Below, one piece after another: positions 15,803 to 25,048 of a stretch of 34,603 bases of DNA. Position numbers and translations under genes: made by a program. The DNA comes from a bacterium (GTDB lineage Bacteria > Patescibacteriota > Minisyncoccia > Phycocordibacterales > UBA9973). Below the pieces are notes generated by a model that saw only the letters and a program-made list of their open reading frames with translations, did not search any database and had not been told where the DNA came from. Location: contig JAKBMK010000005.1 of the NCBI GenBank assembly GCA_021831595.1, positions 1-34,603 on the forward strand. Direction: 5' to 3'. Position 1 is the first letter of the stretch. The number at the start of each line of letters is the position of its first letter.

Positions 15803-16063
15803 ATGAAAGAATTTGGTCCAAATATAGAGGGAGATGGGCAATATAAAATTGATTTTGAAAAAGGAGTCGAAACTCCTTCAGTTTCTGAAAACAACGAAGA
15901 GAAAGATTTTAACGATAATATAGATGAGGGTTATGTAAATGAAAATGCAGAGGATCTATATGGCAGATACAACAGAATAGCAATAGAGAAAAAAGCTGAA
16001 AAAGCCGAAGAAAGAAAGCATCCCAGACCACCATTATTCCCAGACTTTGATCATTTAAAGTAA
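15803..16063 (+). CDS. Small charged protein, unknown function (second of pair)
   Basis: An 86-residue acidic, hydrophilic protein with a C-terminal AEKAEERKHPRPPLFPDFDH segment that could be a short binding motif. No domain is recognised. It is co-transcribed with the preceding 72-residue protein (6-bp gap, no Shine-Dalgarno) and ends just before a terminator and the 16S promoter. Confidence 0.58.
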   Translation: MKEFGPNIEGDGQYKIDFEKGVETPSVSENNEEKDFNDNIDEGYVNENAEDLYGRYNRIAIEKKAEKAEERKHPRPPLFPDFDHLK

Positions 16064-16079
16064 GATCTATTATTTAGAG

Positions 16080-16111
16080 CTAAAAACCCTTTATTTTTAA
16101 AGGGTTTTTAG
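16080..16111 (+). terminator. Intrinsic terminator upstream of the rRNA unit
   Basis: Perfect 14-bp stem CTAAAAACCCTTTA/TAAAGGGTTTTTAG with a TTTT loop. It insulates the 16S promoter from upstream transcription. Confidence 0.87.
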
Positions 16112-16136
16112 ATTGATGTATGAGACCCTGAAAAGC

Positions 16137-16164
16137 TTGACTTCTTTATTTATATGTATATAAT
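16137..16164 (+). promoter_or_regulatory. 16S rRNA promoter
   Basis: TTGACT (16137-16142), 16-bp spacer, TATAAT (16159-16164). Only one promoter is seen. It leaves a leader of about 180 nt before the mature 16S. Confidence 0.82.
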
Positions 16165-16350
16165 AGTCCTTACAGTCTGATGTCTATCTGACTGTTTTAA
16201 TTTCTTTGAAAATTATATAGTTATGTATCATAAATCGCCGAGATTATTTTATAATCGAGGCAACGCAAAATAAGTAAGTCTCGCGAAACGCGCGAGACGA
16301 TAATCCAGTTTAAGGACACAAAAGTATTTTTTCTTTTGTTCCGTTCTATT
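16165..16350 (+). other. 16S rRNA leader with boxA-like site and hairpins
   Basis: Leader RNA between promoter and mature 16S. TTCTTTGAAAA (16202-16212) resembles the boxA antitermination element. A GTCTCGCG/CGCGAGAC hairpin lies at 16278-16298. The segment 16323-16347 is the 5' strand of the 25-bp processing stem whose partner is 18030-18054. Confidence 0.7.
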
Positions 16351-17902
<1,552 letters not shown>

Positions 17903-18089
17903 TGAAATCGATCTCTCGTTCTTTATAACGAGTCGATCTTATTGAGTCGATATTGTGTTGCTCAATTGACAACACAATGGTCTAGATGTGCTACGACCTA
18001 AAAGCACATTGACTGATGGAAAGACATCTAGAACGGAACAAAAGAAAGGATACTTATGATTGATACACTTCTATATAATAAAGAAAAAT
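17903..18089 (+). other. 16S trailer with processing stem
   Basis: No gene is present. The stretch holds hairpins CTCGTT/AACGAG, TTGTGTTG/CAACACAA and CTAGATGT/ACATCTAG, and the 3' strand (18030-18054) of a 25-bp stem that pairs with 16323-16347 through G-U-tolerant complementarity. This is the expected RNase III-type bracket for releasing 16S. No tRNA, 23S or 5S follows. Confidence 0.8.
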
Positions 18090-18090
18090 A

Positions 18091-18116
18091 AAAAACTCGC
18101 TTCGGCGAGTTTTTTA
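18091..18116 (+). terminator. 16S unit terminator
   Basis: AAAAACTCGC-TTCG-GCGAGTTTTT, a 10-bp stem with a stable tetraloop and a T tract. It ends the stand-alone 16S transcript. Confidence 0.9.
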
Positions 18117-18126
18117 TTTATTTTAG

Positions 18127-18135
18127 TGTTATAAT
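18127..18135 (+). promoter_or_regulatory. Extended -10 for the 605-residue membrane protein gene
   Basis: TGTTATAAT, followed by 35 nt of A/T-rich sequence to the ATG at 18171. This unit has a short leader without a Shine-Dalgarno. Confidence 0.55.
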
Positions 18136-18170
18136 ATTTAAGTCTATTTTATTATTATTAAAAAATATTT

Positions 18171-19988
18171 ATGACAACACCAGAACTTATTCAATATGTG
18201 AAAAATGAGGTAGCCAAAGGAACAACAAGAGAAGTTATTTCAGGCAAATTAAAGATGCAGGGTTGGACAGACCTAGATGTTCTAGAAGTATTCAATATTA
18301 TAAATCAGCCATCACCCGAGTCGGTCCATCCTGTACAATCTCCTGTAACTCCTAATGTTTCGCCTATGCAACCATCCTCTCCAGCAGTTTCTTCTGCTTT
18401 GAGCCAGCTTACTTCTCTAAGCGAACAGTCTCTCCATCTCCAAAATACAAATCCAACCGTAAATCCAACTGCAAATACCATGAATCCTATTTCGGGGATT
18501 AATACGATGCAAATGCAATCCTCTTTGACACAACCCAAGTCTGGCAAGAAGTTTTTGAAGTACTTCGTTGTTATTATTGTGTTTTTGATTTTATTTATAG
18601 GAGGGGCGTTAGTTTATGCTTCAGGTTTTTTCTTGTCTACGACCAATATGTTATCTCAAATAACTGACTCTTCTAAAAATAATAAAACATTTAAATTTGA
18701 TTTTAATTTGAATATTGATGCTTCCAATATGAAGATTCCAGTAGAAAAAGATGGGATAATGGGGGACGTTAAAACAGCGGATATAAATATGGCAGGAGCA
18801 TTTGATATGAATGATACAAATAATACAAAGTTTGATAGTTCTTATGCTGTTAAAATGGGGAAGATTGATGCGGGTATAAATGTTCGTGCTTTGGATGGGA
18901 CTCTTTATTTAAATCTCACAAAAGCACCAGACTTAGGATTCTTTTCTTTGAAACCCTTTGAGAATAGATGGGTGTCTATACCCATGAAAAATAAAGATGG
19001 GCAATTAGATACAGCCAATCCTTTATTATCTGCTTCACCTGTAAAATCTGATTTTATAAACAATCTGACAGATGAGCAGAAACAACACATAACAGATATC
19101 GTTAAAAAGGCAAATTTTATAAAAATCACAAAGAAGCATTTGCCGGAAATAGTAGATGGGTCTCTATCCTATCATATTGGTTATAGTATAGATAAGGTAG
19201 GGCTTGTGTCTTTTATGAGAGGATGGACAGACTATATGAAGAGTCTAGATAAAAGTAATGATTCTCTCTCCGCAGTGCAATCAGCTGATATTAGTAAATC
19301 ACTAGAAGCCATAAATGATCTAAATGGGGAATTGTGGATTGGGGTTTTTGATAAACTTCCACACAAGATGACTATCAATATGACAGTAATAAATCCAGAA
19401 AAGAAAGAAGATGGAAGTGCCAAGGTGGCAGCCACACTAGTTTACAAAGATTGGAATAAGCCGGTAACAGTAGAAGTTCCAAGTAAGGTTGTAACAGTAG
19501 AAGAATTGATGAAAGAAATATTCGGAGGAGTGGCAAATAATACTCAGGTGAATGTAACTCCTAGTGAAGGGTTAGTTAGTCCAACATCTTCTGGGAATAT
19601 TGTCGGTAGTAATACAGAATCTTCGAACGTTGTTGTTTCTAATCCTGTTTCTCCAGATATTCATACCAGTCCTACACCAGGAGTTAAGTTAACACAAGAT
19701 GATCTGAAAAAGGAGGGTATAATGGATAGTATTAAAGCTCAAGCAAAAATATACTTTGATTTGAATAAAAGCTATAAAGGATTTTGTAGTTCAAAAGTTC
19801 AGAATGGGGCTTATCAATTCGCTATAACCTTACCTAAAGATAGTATTTATAAATGTAATGATTTTGGTAATAGTTGGGTCTCATGGGTTAAATTAAGTAA
19901 TAGTAGATATCTTTGTGTGGATGATATTATTACATCAATTGATACTATTCCGTTAGATGCACAGACAAAAAGTTGTCCTATAAGATAA
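18171..19988 (+). CDS. Membrane-anchored protein with N-terminal helical domain and large extracytoplasmic part
   Basis: A 605-residue protein of unknown function. Residues 1-43 form a small helical unit (ELIQYVKNEVAKGTTREVIS...GWTDLDVLEVFN) that recurs at the start of the 23695 gene. A Ser/Pro/Asn-rich linker (45-120) leads to one membrane helix (about 128-150). The outside part (150-470) is rich in beta-type sequence and may be a lipoprotein-like or LolA-like domain. A Ser/Thr/Val-rich linker follows, then a C-terminal domain (510-605) with four cysteines that could form disulfides. The small domain would be cytoplasmic. Ends at a strong terminator. Confidence 0.7.
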   Translation: MTTPELIQYVKNEVAKGTTREVISGKLKMQGWTDLDVLEVFNIINQPSPESVHPVQSPVTPNVSPMQPSSPAVSSALSQLTSLSEQSLHLQNTNPTVNPTANTMNPISGINTMQMQSSLTQPKSGKKFLKYFVVIIVFLILFIGGALVYASGFFLSTTNMLSQITDSSKNNKTFKFDFNLNIDASNMKIPVEKDGIMGDVKTADINMAGAFDMNDTNNTKFDSSYAVKMGKIDAGINVRALDGTLYLNLTKAPDLGFFSLKPFENRWVSIPMKNKDGQLDTANPLLSASPVKSDFINNLTDEQKQHITDIVKKANFIKITKKHLPEIVDGSLSYHIGYSIDKVGLVSFMRGWTDYMKSLDKSNDSLSAVQSADISKSLEAINDLNGELWIGVFDKLPHKMTINMTVINPEKKEDGSAKVAATLVYKDWNKPVTVEVPSKVVTVEELMKEIFGGVANNTQVNVTPSEGLVSPTSSGNIVGSNTESSNVVVSNPVSPDIHTSPTPGVKLTQDDLKKEGIMDSIKAQAKIYFDLNKSYKGFCSSKVQNGAYQFAITLPKDSIYKCNDFGNSWVSWVKLSNSRYLCVDDIITSIDTIPLDAQTKSCPIR

Positions 19989-20027
19989 ACTAAAAATCCC
20001 TCGAATAAGTTCGAGGGATTTTTAGTT
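19988..20027 (+). terminator. Intrinsic terminator
   Basis: Perfect 18-bp stem AACTAAAAATCCCTCGAA/TTCGAGGGATTTTTAGTT with a TAAG loop, starting at the stop codon of the 605-residue protein gene. Confidence 0.88.
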
Positions 20028-20033
20028 ATGTGC

Positions 20034-20096
20034 TAAAGTCAGCGGGTGCTAACCTCCAACACAATTGCATATGTGAGTGCAGCCGCTGACTTTAGG
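20034..20096. ncRNA. Candidate structured RNA between two terminators
   Basis: A 13-bp perfect stem CTAAAGTCAGCGG/CCGCTGACTTTAG (20034-20046 with 20083-20095) encloses a 36-nt loop that contains ACCTCC and a smaller CACA/TGTG hairpin. It is far more G+C-rich than the surrounding intergenic DNA and lies between terminators at 19988-20027 and 20143-20170. I see no convincing promoter on either strand and no match to SRP RNA, tmRNA or 6S RNA. It may be a small RNA or a mobile palindrome. Confidence 0.4.
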
Positions 20097-20142
20097 ACAC
20101 AACGACTGCTACAAATATATGATAACATTTTAAATGAAAATA

Positions 20143-20170
20143 CAAAACCCCGGCCGAAGCCGGGGTTTTG
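20143..20170. terminator. Strong terminator-like hairpin
   Basis: CAAAACCCCGGC-CGAA-GCCGGGGTTTTG, a 12-bp perfect stem. There is no protein gene immediately upstream on either strand, which suggests that the structured element at 20034-20096 is transcribed. The rest of 20097-20255 is A/T-rich with one long A/T hairpin (20177-20204). Confidence 0.75.
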
Positions 20171-20255
20171 CTATGCAATTGTTAAAATAAAATAATTTTT
20201 TATTTAACGTTGGAACTTAATCTCACTACAGGTAGTATAGCAAATTAATATGGTA

Positions 20256-20284
20256 TTGTCAAGTCTCTGTATATCTGGTACTAT
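20256..20284 (+). promoter_or_regulatory. RNase P RNA promoter
   Basis: TTGTCA (20256-20261), 17-bp spacer ending in TGG, TACTAT (20279-20284). The expected start coincides with the 5' end of the P1 stem at 20292. The same TGGTACTAT element precedes tRNA-Asn. Confidence 0.8.
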
Positions 20285-20291
20285 GCATATA

Positions 20292-20645
20292 GGTTTGTAT
20301 CGGATAGATGCGCCCCGAGCGTAAGCGAGGGGTGAGGAAAGTCCGGGCACATATCCGTCGATGAGGCGGGGAGTGTAGTGGGTAATACCCATCGGTAGCA
20401 ATACCCGAGGTGCGAGCAGAGACGTCTTGGTCCGAAAGGGTCGGACATCCTTATGTAAATAAGGATGAATCCTATTGGTAACAATAGGGGTGAAACGGCT
20501 AAATCCTTACATGTGTGCAAGATCGTATTCTCTGGTTTCGGCCAGAGTCTGAATCGCTCGAGTCCGATGGTAACTTCGGACCTAGATAAATATCTATCAC
20601 TCTGACGAAAGGAGGAGAACAGAACCCGGCTTATAGATACAAACC
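20292..20645 (+). ncRNA. rnpB: RNase P RNA
   Basis: The catalytic RNA that trims tRNA 5' leaders. P1 is GGTTTGTATC/GATACAAACC closing both ends. Universal core blocks are present: GAGGAAAGTCCGGGC near the 5' end, GGTGAAACGGC in the middle, and ACAGAACCCGGCTTATAG at the 3' end. The length of about 354 nt is normal for bacterial A-type RNA. It has its own promoter and terminator. Confidence 0.96.
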
Positions 20646-20649
20646 AAAT

Positions 20650-20692
20650 AAATGAAAAACACCTTGTCCAAAGCATGGTGTTTTTCATTTGC
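20650..20692 (+). terminator. rnpB terminator
   Basis: 14-bp stem AAATGAAAAACACC/GGTGTTTTTCATTT with a 13-nt loop, starting 5 nt after P1. Confidence 0.85.
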
Positions 20693-20722
20693 GAATGTAT
20701 TAAACGAAAACACAAAATAAAA

Positions 20723-20821
20723 ATGTTCTCGAGCGAACCCTTACGGAGGCCGACGGGCCGAGTACGAGCAAAATTTTCAGCAGAAAATTATTGTGTGGTG
20801 AGTCCGAGAATATTTTTATGA
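20723..20821 (+). other. G+C-rich palindromic island of unknown nature
   Basis: A G+C-rich block in very A/T-rich surroundings. AAATGTTCTCG (20721-20731) pairs with CGAGAATATTT at its far end, enclosing GGCC-GACG-GGCC and AATTTTC-AGCA-GAAAATT hairpins. A 32-codon frame (ATG 20723, TGA 20819) is open but its TGA stop and odd composition argue against a gene. It resembles other TTCGCTCG-containing palindromic islands in this window (near 90, 24722 and 29401). The stretch 20822-20888 is A/T-rich with one TTATCCACA (20861-20869). Confidence 0.4.
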
Positions 20822-20888
20822 AGTGTTTAAAAAAAATTTTTCAAAATTTATAAAAAAAAGTTATCCACAGTTTTTTATTGAAAAAGTA

Positions 20889-20917
20889 TTGCATTAATTA
20901 TTTATATGTTAGATAAT
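20889..20917 (+). promoter_or_regulatory. Promoter of the 23-residue Lys-rich protein
   Basis: TTGCAT (20889-20894), 17-bp spacer, GATAAT (20912-20917). It starts a leader of about 100 nt that can fold (GTGTGAT near 20927 with ATCACAC near 20986; TACAAA with TTTGTA inside). Confidence 0.6.
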
Positions 20918-21023
20918 ATAAACGTGAGTGTGATAAATATTTTTTACAAATTATTTTTTATAAAATTTTTGTAAGGTCGTTAAATCACACACATCTTTTA
21001 AAAATAATTTATTTTTTAAATAT

Positions 21024-21095
21024 ATGGCAGCAAAAAAGAAGGCTAAGAAAGTTGTAAAGAAAGTAGCTAAAAAAGCAAAGAAGGGAAAGAAGTAA
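21024..21095 (+). CDS. 23-residue lysine-rich microprotein
   Basis: A tiny basic protein made only of Met, Ala, Lys, Val and Gly: it begins MAAKKKAKK and ends KKAKKGKK. It is too short for most gene finders, but it is framed by a promoter (20889-20917), a structured leader of about 100 nt, a TAA stop and a strong terminator. The composition matches histone H1-type tails and the last residues match the tail of the zinc-ribbon protein ending at 3285. Nucleic-acid compaction or ribosome binding is inference. No Shine-Dalgarno precedes the ATG. Confidence 0.68.
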   Translation: MAAKKKAKKVVKKVAKKAKKGKK

Positions 21096-21113
21096 TTCTT
21101 CCTTACTTAACTC

Positions 21114-21150
21114 AAAAGAAAATCCCCTCTCTATCGGGGATTTTCTTTTT
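21114..21150 (+). terminator. Terminator of the microprotein gene
   Basis: Perfect 14-bp stem AAAAGAAAATCCCC/GGGGATTTTCTTTT with an 8-nt loop, 18 nt after the stop codon. It directly precedes the secA promoter. Confidence 0.88.
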
Positions 21151-21151
21151 G

Positions 21152-21160
21152 TGCTAAAAT
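21152..21160 (+). promoter_or_regulatory. Extended -10 for secA
   Basis: TGCTAAAAT with 8 nt to the ATG at 21169. The secA mRNA is predicted to be leaderless. Confidence 0.6.
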
Positions 21161-21168
21161 AGCTAATT

Positions 21169-23640
21169 ATGGGTATATTTGAAAGTATTTTAGGTAGTGA
21201 AAATGATAGGCAGATCAAGAAATGGCAGCCTATAGTTAATAAGATAAACGAACTAGAACCTAGCATAAAAAGCTTGGATTCTTCTGTATTTATAAACAAA
21301 ACAGCCGAGTTTAAAGAAAGGTTAGAGAAGGGAGAAAGCCTGGACGATATCTTGCCAGAGGCTTTTGCTCTTGTCCGAGAAGGTTTCTCTCGTGTATACA
21401 ATCAGAGGCATTATGATGTTCAACTTATCGGAGGACTTGCTTTGCATCATGGAAGTATAGCTGAGATGAGAACGGGTGAAGGTAAAACTCAAATGGCAAC
21501 CTTACCAGCATACTTGAATGCTTTAACTGAAAAAGGAGTTCACATTGTGACGGTCAACGATTATCTTTCACGTCGTGACGCTGTATGGATGGGACCAGTC
21601 TTTGCTATGCTTGGTCTAAGTGTAGCTGTTGTGAATTCTGAAAATAAATCTTATATCTATGATCCAGCTCATAAGGATCAAGAATCTGAAACTGAAAAAG
21701 AAGAAAGCTCATTCAAAGTGCAGTATGAATTCCTGCGTCCTTGTTCTCGTCGTGAGGCTTATGCTGCCGACATCACTTATGGTACAAACAATGAATTTGG
21801 CTTCGACTTTCTTCGTGACAATCTAGCAAACAATATCGGTGATGTTGTTCAGAGAGGGCACCATTATGCTATCGTCGACGAGGTGGACTCTATCTTAATA
21901 GACGAGTCTAGAACTCCACTCATTATTTCTTCCGCTGCTGAGGACTCAGAAGATCTCTATTACACGTTTGCTGATATATCAAAGAGTTTAATAAAAGAAG
22001 AGGATTATACCGTTGACGAGAAGCTTCGTGCTATTTCTCTAACTGACGCTGGTATTACAAAAGCCGAAGACCTACTCGGGATTAAAGACATATATACAGA
22101 GAAAGGTATCAAGTATGTTCACCACTTAGAGACAGCAGTTAAGGCTAGAGCCTTGTATGAAAATAATAAAGATTATGTTGTAAAAGATGGGGAGGTTATC
22201 ATTGTTGATGCTTTTACAGGACGCATGCAGCCGGGCAGGCGTTGGAGTGAAGGTTTGCATCAAGCTATTGAAGCGAAGGAGGGGGTCAAGATAGAGAAGG
22301 AGACAAGAGCCGTCGCTTCTATAACTTTCCAAAACTATTTCCGTTTCTATAAAAAGCTTTCAGGAATGACAGGTACAGCTGAAACTTCTAAAGAAGAGTT
22401 CTTCAAAGTTTATGGACTCAATGTCATTGTCGTACCTACTCACAGACCTATAAACAGAAAAGACCAGAACGATTTGATATATCAGACAGAGAAGAGCAAG
22501 CTTCTAGCTGTAGCTGAAAAGGTCAAAGAACTTCATTCTAAGGGTCAGCCAGTATTGATAGGTACGGTTTCGATTGAGAAGAACGAACTTCTCTCCGCAT
22601 ATCTTACTCAAGCAGGAGTTCCTCATACGATACTTAATGCCAAGAATCACGAAAGGGAAGGTGAGATTATCGCCAACGCAGGTAAACTAGGAGCAGTGAC
22701 TGTTGCAACGAACATGGCCGGCCGTGGAGTTGATATCAAGCTCGGAGGTATACCGTTTAGTGAAGAATCTTATAATAAAGTCAAAGCCTTGGGAGGATTG
22801 TTTGTTATTGGTACAGAAAGACATGAAGCTCGTCGTATTGATAATCAGCTTCGTGGACGTGCAGGTCGTCAGGGTGATCCTGGAGCGACTGCTTTCTATG
22901 TATCCCTAGAAGATGATCTTATGAGAATCTTCGGTTCTGACAGGCTCAAGAGTATGATGGGCAAGCTTGGAGTTCCAGAAGATCAAGCTATAGAGAATAG
23001 ATTCATTTCAAATGCCATAGAAGGAGCTCAAGCAAAGATTGAAGGCTTTCATTTTGATTCTAGAAAACACACCTTGGAGTATGACAATGTGATGAATCAT
23101 CAGAGAAATACAATCTATGCTAGAAGGAGAGCTATGTTAACAGGAGACTATACAAAAATTCAGGAATTTTTAGATGAACTTGTATTAATATATCCAAATC
23201 TCGGTGAAATAATAAAAGAAAAGAAAGAGGGTGTGGGTGAAGCTGTCTTCTTCGAGACGGCTAGACGCATCATCTTATACATTACAGATACATTATGGGT
23301 AGAGCACTTGGAGACGATGGAATATACTCGCTCGTCGGTGAATCTTCGTGCTTATGGCCAACGTGAGCCTCTTATAGAATACAAGAAGGAAGGACTTCGC
23401 TTATTCAAAGAAATGGAAGCTGTCTTCAAGGAGCGTGTATCATCTCTTCTCACAACTATGAATGTAAATGTTGAGAATTCTAATGAGCAAGAAATAGAAG
23501 AAAAGCCTACACTTATCCTAAGTACTAGTGATGAGGGGAATAAGCCTGATAGGAGAGATTCTCCTAAGGTTGGACGTAATGACCCATGCCCTTGTGGCTC
23601 TGGCAAGAAGTATAAGGTTTGTCACGGAAAAGATAATTAA
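21169..23640 (+). CDS. secA: Preprotein translocase ATPase SecA
   Basis: An 823-residue motor that drives preproteins through SecYEG. Visible elements in order: Walker A MRTGEGKT (about residues 101-108), [47 protein letters not shown], the preprotein cross-linking region, [45 protein letters not shown], and a C-terminal SEC-C zinc motif ([14 protein letters not shown]) that binds SecB or ribosomes in other bacteria. The length is slightly below E. coli (901). A charged acidic insertion near residues 165-185 is noted. Translation probably starts without a leader. The end of the SEC-C coding sequence has a decayed look-alike at 24798-24830. Confidence 0.97.
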   Translation: MGIFESILGSENDRQIKKWQPIVNKINELEPSIKSLDSSVFINKTAEFKERLEKGESLDDILPEAFALVREGFSRVYNQRHYDVQLIGGLALHHGSIAEMRTGEGKTQMATLPAYLNALTEKGVHIVTVNDYLSRRDAVWMGPVFAMLGLSVAVVNSENKSYIYDPAHKDQESETEKEESSFKVQYEFLRPCSRREAYAADITYGTNNEFGFDFLRDNLANNIGDVVQRGHHYAIVDEVDSILIDESRTPLIISSAAEDSEDLYYTFADISKSLIKEEDYTVDEKLRAISLTDAGITKAEDLLGIKDIYTEKGIKYVHHLETAVKARALYENNKDYVVKDGEVIIVDAFTGRMQPGRRWSEGLHQAIEAKEGVKIEKETRAVASITFQNYFRFYKKLSGMTGTAETSKEEFFKVYGLNVIVVPTHRPINRKDQNDLIYQTEKSKLLAVAEKVKELHSKGQPVLIGTVSIEKNELLSAYLTQAGVPHTILNAKNHEREGEIIANAGKLGAVTVATNMAGRGVDIKLGGIPFSEESYNKVKALGGLFVIGTERHEARRIDNQLRGRAGRQGDPGATAFYVSLEDDLMRIFGSDRLKSMMGKLGVPEDQAIENRFISNAIEGAQAKIEGFHFDSRKHTLEYDNVMNHQRNTIYARRRAMLTGDYTKIQEFLDELVLIYPNLGEIIKEKKEGVGEAVFFETARRIILYITDTLWVEHLETMEYTRSSVNLRAYGQREPLIEYKKEGLRLFKEMEAVFKERVSSLLTTMNVNVENSNEQEIEEKPTLILSTSDEGNKPDRRDSPKVGRNDPCPCGSGKKYKVCHGKDN

Positions 23641-23644
23641 AAAT

Positions 23645-23682
23645 ATATCAAAAAAATACCCGCAAGGGTATTTTTTTGATAT
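23645..23682 (+). terminator. secA terminator overlapping the next -10 box
   Basis: Perfect 17-bp stem ATATCAAAAAAATACCC/GGGTATTTTTTTGATAT with a GCAA loop. Its 3' end shares bases with the TATAAT (23680-23685) of the next gene. Confidence 0.87.
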
Positions 23683-23685
23683 AAT
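23680..23685 (+). promoter_or_regulatory. -10 box for the 23695 gene
   Basis: TATAAT with 9 nt to the ATG at 23695. It overlaps the last bases of the secA terminator stem. Confidence 0.58.
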
Positions 23686-23694
23686 ATAAACATT

Positions 23695-24681
23695 ATGGTA
23701 AATCAACAATTGTTAGATTTTATTAAACTTCAATTATCACGGGGTGTTAGTAGAGAGGCTATTACAAATGAACTATTAGGAGCAGGCGGTTGGACTGAAC
23801 AAGATATACAAGAAGGATTCAATACTCTTAGCAATGCTGTAATTAATCAAGTGGCTCCCGGTAATTTAAGTAATTCAACTGTAACTCAAACTACCACTAA
23901 TAGTCATTCTGACAACAAGGCTGTATTTATCATTGTTTCCTTGTTTGTAATTGCAGGAGTAGTATTTGGTTATTATTTTAGGAATGATATACCTGTAATT
24001 AAAGATTTGGTAAAAAATAAGGATGTTTTACCTATAAATGAGATAAAACAAGAAGATAATTCTTTGTCTCAATTGCAAAATGATGAAGTTGAAACTTCTC
24101 CGCGGGAACAGGACAAAAATTTAATTATTTCTGAAGCAACTGTCCAGTCTATGCCATCTACCAAAACCGAAGATAAAAAAGTAGTGGCCACGCCTCCTCA
24201 GGTAAAAGCTCCAACAGCACCATCAAAAGCATCACCGATTAACTGCGGGACTGAAATGAAATGTTTTATTTCTGCAGTCAAAACCTGCACACCTGCTTTT
24301 GTTGAAGAAACTACGACTCTAGATCTTTTTGGTGTATACAGTCAAACCAATAAAACCAAGATGACTTTGACTGGTTATGATTCTTCTAAAAAATGCGGAT
24401 ATTTAAGTAAGGTTCTTAGTGCTAATGTTGATTATAGTTCTGAAATTAAATCAAGTCCAGAATATATGGCTGCAACAGAGGCAGAAAAGAAAGAAGATTT
24501 AGCTAAACCTAATGAGTCAGTAAAAATTACTATTGGTATGACAACAAAATGTTCATTTACAACAACATATTTGAGTGCCATCTTAGCAAAATGGTCAAAA
24601 GGCGAATATAGTTCTGAAGATTATAAACCAGGAAACTGCACTACCACCGATTCCACAGGTAAGGTGTATCCTATGATGTAA
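23695..24681 (+). CDS. Membrane-anchored protein with the same N-terminal helical domain as the 18171 gene
   Basis: A 328-residue protein. Residues 1-45 (LLDFIKLQLSRGVSREAI...GWTEQDIQEGFN) align in pattern with the start of the 605-residue protein at 18171, and both then have a polar linker and one membrane helix (here about 78-97). The outside part has a Pro/Ala/Lys-rich linker (about 130-180) and a C-terminal domain with five or six cysteines (CGTEMKC, CTPAF, KKCGYL, TKCSF, NCTT) that may form disulfides. Function unknown. The pair suggests a small family of sensors or anchors in this genome. Confidence 0.68.
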   Translation: MVNQQLLDFIKLQLSRGVSREAITNELLGAGGWTEQDIQEGFNTLSNAVINQVAPGNLSNSTVTQTTTNSHSDNKAVFIIVSLFVIAGVVFGYYFRNDIPVIKDLVKNKDVLPINEIKQEDNSLSQLQNDEVETSPREQDKNLIISEATVQSMPSTKTEDKKVVATPPQVKAPTAPSKASPINCGTEMKCFISAVKTCTPAFVEETTTLDLFGVYSQTNKTKMTLTGYDSSKKCGYLSKVLSANVDYSSEIKSSPEYMAATEAEKKEDLAKPNESVKITIGMTTKCSFTTTYLSAILAKWSKGEYSSEDYKPGNCTTTDSTGKVYPMM

Positions 24682-24710
24682 ATAAAATAAGATAAATTTT
24701 ATCCTAATAG

Positions 24711-24830
24711 TCTAACATATTAAACTTTGCCACGGCAAAGTTTGAGTTTTCGTCGCTCGCTCATTATAAAAGATTACTTTTACAAGAGCTCGCTAGAAAA
24801 AATAAGCAATGCCACGGAAAAGATAAATAG
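24711..24830 (+). pseudogene. Palindromic repeat and decayed SEC-C-like coding remnant
   Basis: A 39-codon open stretch without a start codon ends ARKNKQCHGKDK-stop. Its last residues match the end of the SecA SEC-C motif (YKVCHGKDN), and CACGGAAAAGATAA is identical at 24813-24826 and 23623-23636. It begins with a 10-bp palindrome AAACTTTGCC/GGCAAAGTTT (24722-24743) followed by TTTTCGTCGCTCGCTC. It may be a dispersed CPR-type repeat, or the last piece of a lost SEC-C gene. The intergenic stretch 24831-24952 holds nothing else I can name. Confidence 0.4.
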
Positions 24831-24952
24831 CAAATATCCTTATAAATCAAGCTTTTTATGATACAAAAGGGAATATCTGTCAAAAATGGCCAGATAAGCC
24901 CATAAATAAGGCTAATTTCACAATGTAAATAGGTGGTCTGTCAATGAAGACT

Positions 24953-24989
24953 ATACAAAATACCCTTATAAAATAAGGGTATTTTGTAT
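24953..24989. terminator. Long perfect hairpin, terminator-like
   Basis: Perfect 17-bp stem ATACAAAATACCCTTAT/ATAAGGGTATTTTGTAT with an AAA loop, flanked by CTGTCAA and TTGACAG that extend the symmetry. Its centre CCCTTATAAAATAAGGG is identical to that of the hairpin at 31171-31213. Confidence 0.75.
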
Positions 24990-25019
24990 TTGACAGTGAG
25001 TAAAAGCATTGTATAACTA

Positions 25020-25048
25020 TTGACTTTTGTGGACCTATGTGCTACTAT
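25020..25048 (+). promoter_or_regulatory. Promoter of the lysozyme-like gene
   Basis: TTGACT (25020-25025), 17-bp spacer ending in TGC, TACTAT (25043-25048). It starts a leader of about 105 nt. Confidence 0.8.

Noticed and set aside
20034-20096. SRP RNA, tmRNA or 6S RNA identity for the structured element
   Set aside because: The GGAAGGAAGCAGC block of SRP RNA, the tRNA-like ends of tmRNA and the 6S bubble pattern are all absent.
20723-20821. 32-residue protein in the G+C-rich island
   Set aside because: It would be the only TGA-ended gene, has foreign composition and coincides with a palindromic structure.
20861-20869. TTATCCACA as DnaA box and replication origin in the A/T-rich region
   Set aside because: Only one exact box is seen, without dnaA, dnaN or clustered boxes nearby. 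A single 9-mer in such A/T-rich DNA is weak evidence.
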